50,734 nucleotides of DNA, from positions 1 through 50,734 of the forward strand of contig JAHRHA010000030.1 of the NCBI GenBank assembly GCA_020027875.1, given 5' to 3'. Shown here in pieces: positions 44,496 to 50,734 of this stretch. This DNA is from Micromonosporaceae bacterium. Its GTDB lineage: Bacteria; Actinomycetota; Actinomycetes; Mycobacteriales; Micromonosporaceae. A program made the position numbers and the translations under genes. How positions within the stretch are numbered: position 1 is the stretch's first letter; the number at the start of each line of letters is the position of its first letter. Under the pieces are notes generated by a model. It saw only the letters and a program-made list of their open reading frames with translations, did not search any database and had not been told where the DNA came from.

Positions 44496-45736
44496 TGTTC
44501 CGCCTTTCGTCCGCGACCGCGTGAGCTCGCAAGCCCCGTTGTGCTGCCTGGCTCGATCTCCGAAGCCGCGAGTTGCCCGCACGCGCCGTCAATTTCCCGG
44601 CCCCGCGTGTCCCGTACGGTAGTCGGAACACCAGCGGCGCGCAGCCTTCGTACAAATTCCCGCTCCACCGGCTTTGGGCTGGCGTCCCAACGCGACCCCG
44701 GCGTCGGGTTAAGCGGGATGAGGTTGACATGCGCGAGCCTACCCGTGAGCAGTCGACCCAGCAGGTCCGCCCGCCATGCCTGGTCGTTCACATCCCTGAT
44801 CAAGGCGTACTCGATGGACACGCGCCGCCCTGTGCGCGCGGCATAGTCCCACGCAGCTTGGAGCACGTCGGCGACCTTCCAACGTTGGTTAACCGGTACA
44901 AGCTCGTCGCGCAGATCATCATCGGGCGCGTGCAGCGAAAGCGCAAGAGTCAGGGCCAGATCTTCGTCCGCCAACCGCTGCATCGCCGGCACCAGTCCAA
45001 CCGTCGAGACGGTAATGTGGCGCTGCGAGAGCCCTAGGCCCTCCGGTGGCGGCGCGATCAACCGGCGTATCGCCTGCATCACCCGGGGATAGTTCGCGAG
45101 TGGCTCGCCCATGCCCATGAAGACGACGTGCGACAGCCGGGCCGGCGAGTGGGGCACCGCTCCGCTCGCCGCGACCCCGGCGAACCAGACCACCTGGTCG
45201 ACGATCTCCGCGGTGGACAGGTTGCGGGTGAGGCCCGCCTGGCCGGTGGCGCAGAAGGGGCAGCCCATCCCGCAGCCGGCCTGGCTGCTCACGCAGATCG
45301 TGATCCGATCCGGATAACCCATAAGGACGCTCTCCACGAGCGAGCCGTCATGCAGCCGCCACAGCGTCTTGCGAGTGGCGCCGCCGTCGCAGGCGAGCTT
45401 GCGCACCGGGGTGAGCAGGTTGGGCAGAAGGCCCTCGGTCAGCCGGTCTCGGGCGGCGACGGGTACGTCCGTCATCTGTGCCGGGTCGCGCACGAGCCGG
45501 CCGAAGTAATGGTGGGACAGCTGCGCGGCCCGGAACTCGCGCTCGCCGAGAGCGGCGACAGCGGCGCGCCGGCCGATGAGATCAAGATCGGCGAGGTGCC
45601 GCGGAGGGAGTGCGGCACGGTGGCGAGCCCCGGCGGCCGGCTCGGCTGATCCGCGCGCCACGTGCGCCACTCCCGCATCGCCGCGTGGCCCGGCGGGCGG
45701 CGCGGCGGTCAGTTCCAGGATGGGAAGGGTCGTCAT
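44492..45736 (-). CDS. rlmN: 23S rRNA/tRNA (adenine-C2)-methyltransferase RlmN
   Basis: The 414-aa radical SAM enzyme methylates A2503 of 23S rRNA and A37 of tRNA. It has the cluster motif [15 protein letters not shown] (CxxxCxxC), [20 protein letters not shown]-type [12 protein letters not shown] and the second active-site Cys in [17 protein letters not shown]. The ATG at 45736 (MTTLPILEL) is preferred; an upstream ATG would start inside the tandem array and adds 40 unlike residues. In line with cdsA upstream. Confidence 0.95.
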   Translation of the reverse strand: MTTLPILELTAAPPAGPRGDAGVAHVARGSAEPAAGARHRAALPPRHLADLDLIGRRAAVAALGEREFRAAQLSHHYFGRLVRDPAQMTDVPVAARDRLTEGLLPNLLTPVRKLACDGGATRKTLWRLHDGSLVESVLMGYPDRITICVSSQAGCGMGCPFCATGQAGLTRNLSTAEIVDQVVWFAGVAASGAVPHSPARLSHVVFMGMGEPLANYPRVMQAIRRLIAPPPEGLGLSQRHITVSTVGLVPAMQRLADEDLALTLALSLHAPDDDLRDELVPVNQRWKVADVLQAAWDYAARTGRRVSIEYALIRDVNDQAWRADLLGRLLTGRLAHVNLIPLNPTPGSRWDASPKPVEREFVRRLRAAGVPTTVRDTRGREIDGACGQLAASEIEPGSTTGLASSRGRGRKAEQ

Positions 45737-45826
45737 GACTGAACCAGTGTCCCATGCGGATGCACGTGCGCACCCGGGCGTACGGGTCCGATCGGGGAGA
45801 TTGTGGCGGGAACAACAGCGCCAGGC

Positions 45827-45942
45827 GCAAGCGGTTACCGGGGCGGAGCCCCGCAAGCGGTTACCGGGGCGGAGCCCCGCAAGCGGTTACCGGGGCGGAG
45901 CCCCGCAAGCGGTTACCGGGGCGGAGCCCCGCAAGCGGTTAC
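45827..45942. repeat. 26-bp tandem hairpin array at the cdsA 3' end
   Basis: Four identical 26-bp units begin at 45827, 45853, 45879 and 45905, each with a GGGGC-GGA-GCCCC hairpin, and a partial fifth unit (45931-45942) contains the cdsA stop codon. The last cdsA codons resemble a diverged unit, so the array probably arose by duplication of the gene end. It lies before rlmN and could attenuate or terminate cdsA transcription. Confidence 0.92.
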
Positions 45943-47333
45943 ACGGGCGGGGCCAGCAAAACGAGCAGCACGTACGAGGTCGGTGCGGCGAAGAGGATCG
46001 AGTCGAGCCGGTCCATCAGGCCACCGTGGCCGGGCAGCAGGCTGCTCATGTCCTTCACCCCCAGGTCTCGCTTGATCAGCGACTCGCCAAGATCACCGAG
46101 GACTGCGGCGACCGAAACGGCGATCCCGAAGATCGCACCCCACCAGACAGCCACGTCGAAGAGGAAGTACAGCAGCAGCGCCCCGCCCACGCCGGTGGCG
46201 ATCAAGGACCCCGCAAGCCCTTCCCACGATTTTTTCGGGCTGACCGACGGAGCCAATGGGTGGCGGCCAAAGACCACCCCGGCGATGTATCCGCCGGTGT
46301 CGGAGAGGACCACGCCGGCGAGCGTCACCAGGACCCGTAGGTCGCCGTCCGCCGGAGCGCTCGCGAGCAGCGCCGCGAAGCCAGCCAGAAACGGGAGGTA
46401 GACGGCGACGAAGCTGGCCGCCGAAATGTCCCGGCCGTACCCGCCAACGCCGTCGGCCAGCCGCCAGATCATCGCCGCCAGAACCGTCACCATCAGGCCG
46501 AATGTCAGCGCATCGGCCTGGCCCCACCAGCCCAGACCGGCCATCAGTGCACCGCCGGCGATGAGCGGTATGAGCGGCGGGTTCACCCCGCTGGAGCGGA
46601 TCGCCCGGACCAACTCCCAGGTACCCACACCTACGGCGAGCGCGAGCACGCCGAGAAAGGCCGGGCGCCAGAAGAACAGCGAACCCAGTACGGCGCCCGC
46701 GAGCACGACTCCCACCCCGATCGCGGCCGGCAGGTTGCGCCCGGCGCGGCTCTTGGGCTGCGCGGCGGTCAGTACCTGCCCGCGGTCGTCGACGTAGGTC
46801 GGGTCCGCACCCGGGTAATGCTCGACGGGATGCTGCTCGGTGGCGTACGGGTCGTCCCGGTGGCTGTCGGCTCCGTAGCCTCCGTCTGGGTGGCTGTCGC
46901 CGCTGGAGGGCGTGCCCCCGCGAGGCTCGGACGGGTACGGGTCGGAGGGATACGGGTCGGACGAATACGGGGCGGACGGATAAGCGTCGGCCCGATAGCG
47001 CTCTCCGGAAAGGGCCTCCGGCCGGTCGGGCTCTGGCGCGTACGACTCTGGCGCGTACGGCTCTGGCGCGTACGGCTCTGGCGCGTACGGCTCTGGCGCG
47101 TACGGATCGGTGGAGTGGGTTACCTCGTCTGAGTACAGAGGCTTGGCCGAGCGGCCGTCACCGTACGGATGGTCGCCACCTCCGCCCCCCGGCCGCGGTC
47201 GCGAGCGCGCGCGGCGGGTGTCATCCGGGCGGCCATATGTCGCCGCATCCCACGCCGGGCGGGCGGCCTGAATCGGCCGACCTGCGCCATCCGTCGTGCG
47301 GTCGTCGTACTCCGACTCGTCGAGGTAGGACAT
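45939..47333 (-). CDS. cdsA: Phosphatidate cytidylyltransferase with long acidic/Pro-rich N terminus
   Basis: The 464-aa membrane enzyme makes CDP-diacylglycerol from CTP and phosphatidate. The C-terminal 260 residues carry about eight helices and the family signature SPKKSWEGLAGSL...GDLGESLIKRDLGVKDMSSLLPGHGGLMDRLDS. The first 195 residues are a soluble disordered extension with five YAPEP-type units and YPSDPYPSEP repeats, much longer than in usual CdsA. Its ATG overlaps the frr stop by one base. Confidence 0.95.
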   Translation of the reverse strand: MSYLDESEYDDRTTDGAGRPIQAARPAWDAATYGRPDDTRRARSRPRPGGGGGDHPYGDGRSAKPLYSDEVTHSTDPYAPEPYAPEPYAPEPYAPESYAPEPDRPEALSGERYRADAYPSAPYSSDPYPSDPYPSEPRGGTPSSGDSHPDGGYGADSHRDDPYATEQHPVEHYPGADPTYVDDRGQVLTAAQPKSRAGRNLPAAIGVGVVLAGAVLGSLFFWRPAFLGVLALAVGVGTWELVRAIRSSGVNPPLIPLIAGGALMAGLGWWGQADALTFGLMVTVLAAMIWRLADGVGGYGRDISAASFVAVYLPFLAGFAALLASAPADGDLRVLVTLAGVVLSDTGGYIAGVVFGRHPLAPSVSPKKSWEGLAGSLIATGVGGALLLYFLFDVAVWWGAIFGIAVSVAAVLGDLGESLIKRDLGVKDMSSLLPGHGGLMDRLDSILFAAPTSYVLLVLLAPPV

Positions 47334-47923
47334 CAGACCTCGAGCAGCTCCGCTTCCTTGTGCCTGAGGATCTCATCGATGTGCGCCACGAACCTGTGGG
47401 TCAGATCCTCAAGTTCCTTCTCCGCACGGCGCCCGTCGTCCTCACCCGCCTCGCCGTCCTTGACGATGCGATCGAGCTCCTCCTTGGCCTTCCGGCGGAC
47501 GTTGCGGATCGCTACCTTCGCCTCTTCGCCCTTGTGTCGAGCAACTTTGATCATGTCCCGGCGCCGCTCCTCCGTCATCGGGGGGATCATGAGCCGGATC
47601 TGCGTGCCCTCGTTGTTCGGATTGACGCCCAGATCTGAGTCGCGGATCGCCTTCTCCATCGCCTTGAGCTGCGACGGGTCATGCGGCTTGATGATCACCA
47701 TCCTGGGCTCGGGGATCGCAATCGTGGCCATCTGTGGCAGGGGGGTGGGGGCTCCGTAGTAGTCGATAACGATGCGCGCGAACATGGCGGGAGTAGCCCG
47801 GCCCGTCCGAATCGCCCCGAACTCGTCCTTCGCGAACTCGACCGCGCGCTCCATCTTCTCCTCGGCTTCGAAGAGGGTCTCGTCTATCACCTGGTCCGTC
47901 GCCTCCTTCGGCGCTGAGGTCAT
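47333..47923 (-). CDS. frr: Ribosome recycling factor
   Basis: The 196-aa protein splits post-termination ribosomes with EF-G. It is full length and shows [65 protein letters not shown] and [18 protein letters not shown], all conserved. The N terminus is about 10 residues longer than the E. coli protein. It is between pyrH and cdsA in the classic order, with 30 bases to pyrH. Confidence 0.97.
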   Translation of the reverse strand: MTSAPKEATDQVIDETLFEAEEKMERAVEFAKDEFGAIRTGRATPAMFARIVIDYYGAPTPLPQMATIAIPEPRMVIIKPHDPSQLKAMEKAIRDSDLGVNPNNEGTQIRLMIPPMTEERRRDMIKVARHKGEEAKVAIRNVRRKAKEELDRIVKDGEAGEDDGRRAEKELEDLTHRFVAHIDEILRHKEAELLEV

Positions 47924-47953
47924 GGCCTCGTGTTCGTTGTGCCGTGAATGGGC

Positions 47954-48820
47954 TCAGCCAGCTGGGCCCGACGGGGGCTGGCCCGCGGTCACTGCCGTGA
48001 TGAGCGTGCCGATCCTCTCGCCGGCCATGGCCCGGACGATGGTGTCGTCGCCCTCCGCGCCGAAGACCAGCATCGGCAGGCGGTTCTCCATGCACAGGCT
48101 GAACGCGGCCGCATCCACGACCTTGAGCCCGCGCCGCAGAGCCTCATCGAAGGTCACCGTGTCGAGCTTCCGCGCATTCGAGTCGGTGTTCGGGTCGGCG
48201 GTATAGACCCCGTCTACACCGTTCTTGCTCATCAGGACCATATCCGCGTGGATCTCCAACGCCCGTTGTGCGGCGACCGTGTCGGTGGTGAAGTACGGCA
48301 TGCCTGCGCCGGCGCCGAAGATCACTACTCGGCCCTTCTCGAGATGCCGTATGGCTCGCCGGGGGATGTATGGCTCCGCCACCTGCGCCATCGAGATCGC
48401 CGTCTGGACGCGGGTATCGATGCCCTCCTTCTCCAGGAAGTCCTGCAGCGCGAGGCAGTTCATCACCGTACCGAGCATGCCCATGTAGTCCGCCCGAGGC
48501 CGGTCCATGCCGCGCTCCTGCAACTCCGCGCCGCGGAAGAAGTTTCCGCCGCCGACAACGACCGCCACCTGAAGCCCCCGGCGTACGACCGTAGCGATCT
48601 GGCGGGCAAGGTCCTGCACGACGTCCGGGTCGACGCCGATGGCCCCGCCACCAAAAACCTCGCCGGACAGCTTGAGTACGACGCGTCTGGCGGGGCCGGA
48701 GCCGTCGAAGGGTCCGGCGCCCGAAGGCGCCGTACTCACCGCGCCGGACAGGTCGACTGCATGGTCGTCCGCCACCGTCGTGGCCCTGCCCGCCGTCGTC
48801 TCGGCCATTGTCCCGGTCAT
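47954..48820 (-). CDS. pyrH: UMP kinase
   Basis: The 288-aa protein phosphorylates UMP to UDP. The amino-acid-kinase fold motifs are [64 protein letters not shown] and [14 protein letters not shown]. About 43 N-terminal residues are a polar extension not usual in the family; ATG 48820 or ATG 48808 may be the start. The tail is Gly/Pro-rich. Confidence 0.96.
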   Translation of the reverse strand: MTGTMAETTAGRATTVADDHAVDLSGAVSTAPSGAGPFDGSGPARRVVLKLSGEVFGGGAIGVDPDVVQDLARQIATVVRRGLQVAVVVGGGNFFRGAELQERGMDRPRADYMGMLGTVMNCLALQDFLEKEGIDTRVQTAISMAQVAEPYIPRRAIRHLEKGRVVIFGAGAGMPYFTTDTVAAQRALEIHADMVLMSKNGVDGVYTADPNTDSNARKLDTVTFDEALRRGLKVVDAAAFSLCMENRLPMLVFGAEGDDTIVRAMAGERIGTLITAVTAGQPPSGPAG

Positions 48821-48861
48821 CCCGCGCCGCCCCCCTGCCTCGGCCAGTCCCCTCCCGTCGT

Positions 48862-48919
48862 CGATCTAGGGCTTAAACGCGTGAGTTGATCTCCAATCAC
48901 GCGACTTTCCCCTAGATCG
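48862..48919. repeat. 58-bp nested palindrome between tsf and pyrH
   Basis: Outer arms CGATCTAGGG (48862-48871) and CCCTAGATCG (48910-48919) enclose CGCGTGA/TCACGCG (48878-48884, 48897-48903). The layout and length resemble the 57-bp elements at 10204 and 30056, though the sequence differs. One arm recurs alone at 25660. Confidence 0.7.
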
Positions 48920-49013
48920 GCGAGGAGTCTGGTCATGGTGTCCATTCAACCCCCTCGGCGCTCGCGGTGCCCCACCCAGCGTCGCAACCCTAGTCTCAAG
49001 ATCGGACAGGGTC

Positions 49014-49053
49014 AGGGGGTCGCCGTGCGCAACCTCGGCACGGGCGACCCCCT
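49014..49053 (-). terminator. Strong hairpin downstream of tsf
   Basis: AGGGGGTCGCC-GTGC and GCAC-GGGCGACCCCCT pair over about 15 bases with one bulge and a short loop, 45 bases after the tsf stop. No T-run follows, as is common for actinobacterial terminators. It probably ends or attenuates rpsB-tsf transcription before pyrH. Confidence 0.65.
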
Positions 49054-49098
49054 CTGCTACCGTCTCATACCTTTCGCCCGATCTCGCCTAGCGCGAGA

Positions 49099-49932
49099 TT
49101 AGGCTTGGCCGACCTCGAATCGTACGAAGCGGGTCACCGTGATGCCGGACTCAGCCAGCATCTGCTTGACCGTCTTCTTCTGGTCAGCCACCGAGGGCTG
49201 CTCGACGAGAACGTAGTCCTTGAAGAACGCGTTCACCCGGCCGTCTACGATCTTGGCTAGCGCTGCCTCCGGCTTGCCCTCTTCGCGTGCGGTCTCCTCC
49301 GCGATGTGCCGCTCGGTGGCCACGACCTCGGCCGGCACCTCATCCCTAGTGACGTACTTCGGCCGCATCGCCGCGATCTGCATTGCGATGCCGCGCGCGT
49401 CCGATTCGGAGGCCTCATCCACAGCCGAGCCCGTGTACTCGACCGCGACCCCGACCTGGGGCGGCAGGTCCGGGCTCTTGCGGTGCATGTAGACGGCTAC
49501 CTCGCCGTCGAGCACCGCGAACCGGTTGACCACGAGCTTCTCGCCGATCTTGACTGAGGCCGCCTCGACCGTCTCGGCCACCGTACGGCCGTCGGGCAGC
49601 GACGAGGCCAGCAGCGCCTCGACGTCGGCCGGCTTGGCCGCATCGACGAATGCGACGAGCATCTGCGCCATCTCGATGAAGTCGGCGTTCTTCGCGACGA
49701 AGTCGGTCTCGCAGTTGAGCTCGAGCAATGCCTTGCCCGAGTGGGCGACGAGGCCGTTAGCGGCGGTCCTCCCCGCGCGCTTGCCCACGTCCTTGGCGCC
49801 CTTGATACGCAGGATCTCAACGGCCTTGTCGAAGTCGCCGTCCGACTCCTCCAGGGCCTTCTTGCAGTCCATCATTCCGCTGCCCGTGAGGTCACGGAGC
49901 CTCTTGACGTCCGCTGCAGTGAAGTTCGGCAT
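49099..49932 (-). CDS. tsf: Elongation factor Ts
   Basis: The 277-aa guanine-nucleotide exchange factor for EF-Tu begins [20 protein letters not shown] with the [12 protein letters not shown] core, followed by [14 protein letters not shown] and the two-subdomain core; the C terminus has [22 protein letters not shown]. It is complete. ATG start at 49932, 48 bases after rpsB. Confidence 0.97.
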   Translation of the reverse strand: MPNFTAADVKRLRDLTGSGMMDCKKALEESDGDFDKAVEILRIKGAKDVGKRAGRTAANGLVAHSGKALLELNCETDFVAKNADFIEMAQMLVAFVDAAKPADVEALLASSLPDGRTVAETVEAASVKIGEKLVVNRFAVLDGEVAVYMHRKSPDLPPQVGVAVEYTGSAVDEASESDARGIAMQIAAMRPKYVTRDEVPAEVVATERHIAEETAREEGKPEAALAKIVDGRVNAFFKDYVLVEQPSVADQKKTVKQMLAESGITVTRFVRFEVGQA

Positions 49933-49980
49933 CTTGTCTCTCGCTTCGGCGTATTGTGAACGATCAATCGACGACTTCGG

Positions 49981-50734
49981 TCAGCCCTCGACGGGTGCCG
50001 CCGCGGCCTTGCTGCCCTCAAGAAGCTCGCGCTCCCACTCGGGCAGCGGCTCGTCGCTGGCGACCGTGCCGGGCTCGGGCTTGGCCTCCGCGCCGCCAGC
50101 GCGCAGAGCCTTGCCGGAGCGAGCGATCAGGCCGTCGGCGACCGCGTCGGCGACCACGCGAGTCAGCAGCGCGGCCGACCGGATCGCGTCGTCGTTGCCC
50201 GGGATCGGGAAGTCCACCTCGTCGGGGTCACAGTTCGTGTCCAGCACGGCGATTACCGGGATGCCCAGTTTGCGGGCCTCGTCGACGGCGATGTGTTCCT
50301 TCTTTGTGTCCACGATCCAGACCGCCGCAGGCACCCGCTGCATGTCGCGCAGGCCGCCCAGCGTGCGGGTAAGCTTGTCCTTCTCCCGCTGCAACTGCAG
50401 GGTCTCCTTCTTTGTGAACCCTTGAGCGGCGCCGGTCTGCTCGATCGCCTCCAACTCCTTCATGCGCTGCAGTCGCTTGAAGACGGTTTGGAAGTTGGTG
50501 AGCATGCCTCCAAGCCAGCGGTGGTTCACGAAGGGCATACCCACGCGCGACGCCTGCTCGGCGATCGCCTCCTGGGCCTGCTTCTTCGTGCCAACGAAGA
50601 GGATGCTTCCGCCCTCGGCGACCGTGTTACGGACGTACTCGTACGCCTTGTCGATGTAGTCGAGGGTCTGGCGCAGATCGATGATGTAGATACCGTTGCG
50701 CTCGGTGAAGATGTAGCGCTTCATCTTCGGGTTC
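49981..50734 (-). CDS. rpsB: 30S ribosomal protein S2 (start beyond window edge)
   Basis: The window holds 250 C-terminal codons starting in [20 protein letters not shown]; the first 24 or so residues lie past the right edge. Conserved segments include [51 protein letters not shown] and [22 protein letters not shown]. The tail after about residue 215 is Ala/Glu/Pro-rich. It heads the rpsB-tsf pair. Confidence 0.97.
   Translation of the reverse strand, partial: NPKMKRYIFTERNGIYIIDLRQTLDYIDKAYEYVRNTVAEGGSILFVGTKKQAQEAIAEQASRVGMPFVNHRWLGGMLTNFQTVFKRLQRMKELEAIEQTGAAQGFTKKETLQLQREKDKLTRTLGGLRDMQRVPAAVWIVDTKKEHIAVDEARKLGIPVIAVLDTNCDPDEVDFPIPGNDDAIRSAALLTRVVADAVADGLIARSGKALRAGGAEAKPEPGTVASDEPLPEWERELLEGSKAAAAPVEG

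Noticed and set aside
45737..45856. Longer rlmN reading frame starting at 45856
   Set aside because: The extra 40 residues are Cys/Arg-rich, come partly from the tandem array, and do not resemble RlmN N termini; ATG 45736 is better.
45754..46401. Plus-strand frames encoding repeated [17 protein letters not shown] peptides
   Set aside because: They are translations of the 26-bp hairpin array and the antisense of cdsA; nothing outside the array looks like a protein.

Overview
The window is about 50.7 kb of very GC-rich DNA from an actinomycete. GTG starts are common, start/stop overlaps (GTGA, ATGA) are frequent, and the housekeeping block runs rpsB-tsf-pyrH-frr-cdsA-rlmN ... dxr-M50 protease-ispG ... 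map ... rimP-nusA-ylxR-infB, almost all on the minus strand. With the F420-type nitroreductase and two-domain DivIVA-like protein, this order suggests a filamentous actinomycete, perhaps Micromonosporaceae; the family is inferred, not shown.

Layout. 1-3448 (minus): infB (cut by the left edge), ylxR, nusA, rimP. 3688-8788 (plus): Tat lipoprotein, ferritin-like DUF4439 protein, then PadR regulator-ABC ATPase-large FtsX-type permease. 8912-12811: nitroreductase, HAD hydrolase, nucleotidyltransferase, small Cys protein, VIT-type transporter, methionine aminopeptidase. 12895-25641: a colinear catabolic array (class I amidotransferase hydrolase, RecQ-phosphoribosyltransferase fusion, SDR, aldehyde dehydrogenase, glutamine-synthetase-like ligase, GntR regulator, APC permease, choline-kinase-like phosphotransferase) and a divergent dimethylglycine-dehydrogenase-like flavoenzyme. 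It reads as a gamma-glutamylation route for a small amine or amino alcohol such as ethanolamine. 25824-34533: UPF0145 protein, ABC-2 exporter, GNAT, PadR, DUF4352 protein, ispG-M50-dxr. 34727-43520: GNAT, MMPL exporter with divergent TetR, a fused HsdM/HsdS-like methyltransferase, GNAT, Uma2 protein, metallo-beta-lactamase/Rieske protein, small membrane protein. 43542-50734 (minus): DivIVA-like protein, rlmN, cdsA, frr, pyrH, tsf, rpsB (cut by the right edge).

The most unusual signal is a 24-base unit, identical at nucleotide level and in the same reading frame (peptide FAGGDQRG), in three unrelated genes: infB, the RecQ fusion and the DivIVA-like gene. It interrupts the helicase core and uses codons rare for this genome. 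It behaves like a very short protein-coding repeat element. Intergenic regions also carry at least two families of dispersed GATC-rich nested palindromes (five copies of a 70-79 bp family, two of a 57-bp family), and the cdsA 3' end has been tandemly duplicated into a hairpin array before rlmN.

No tRNA, rRNA, CRISPR array, insertion sequence or phage gene was recognised. No gene-free stretch exceeds 300 bases.
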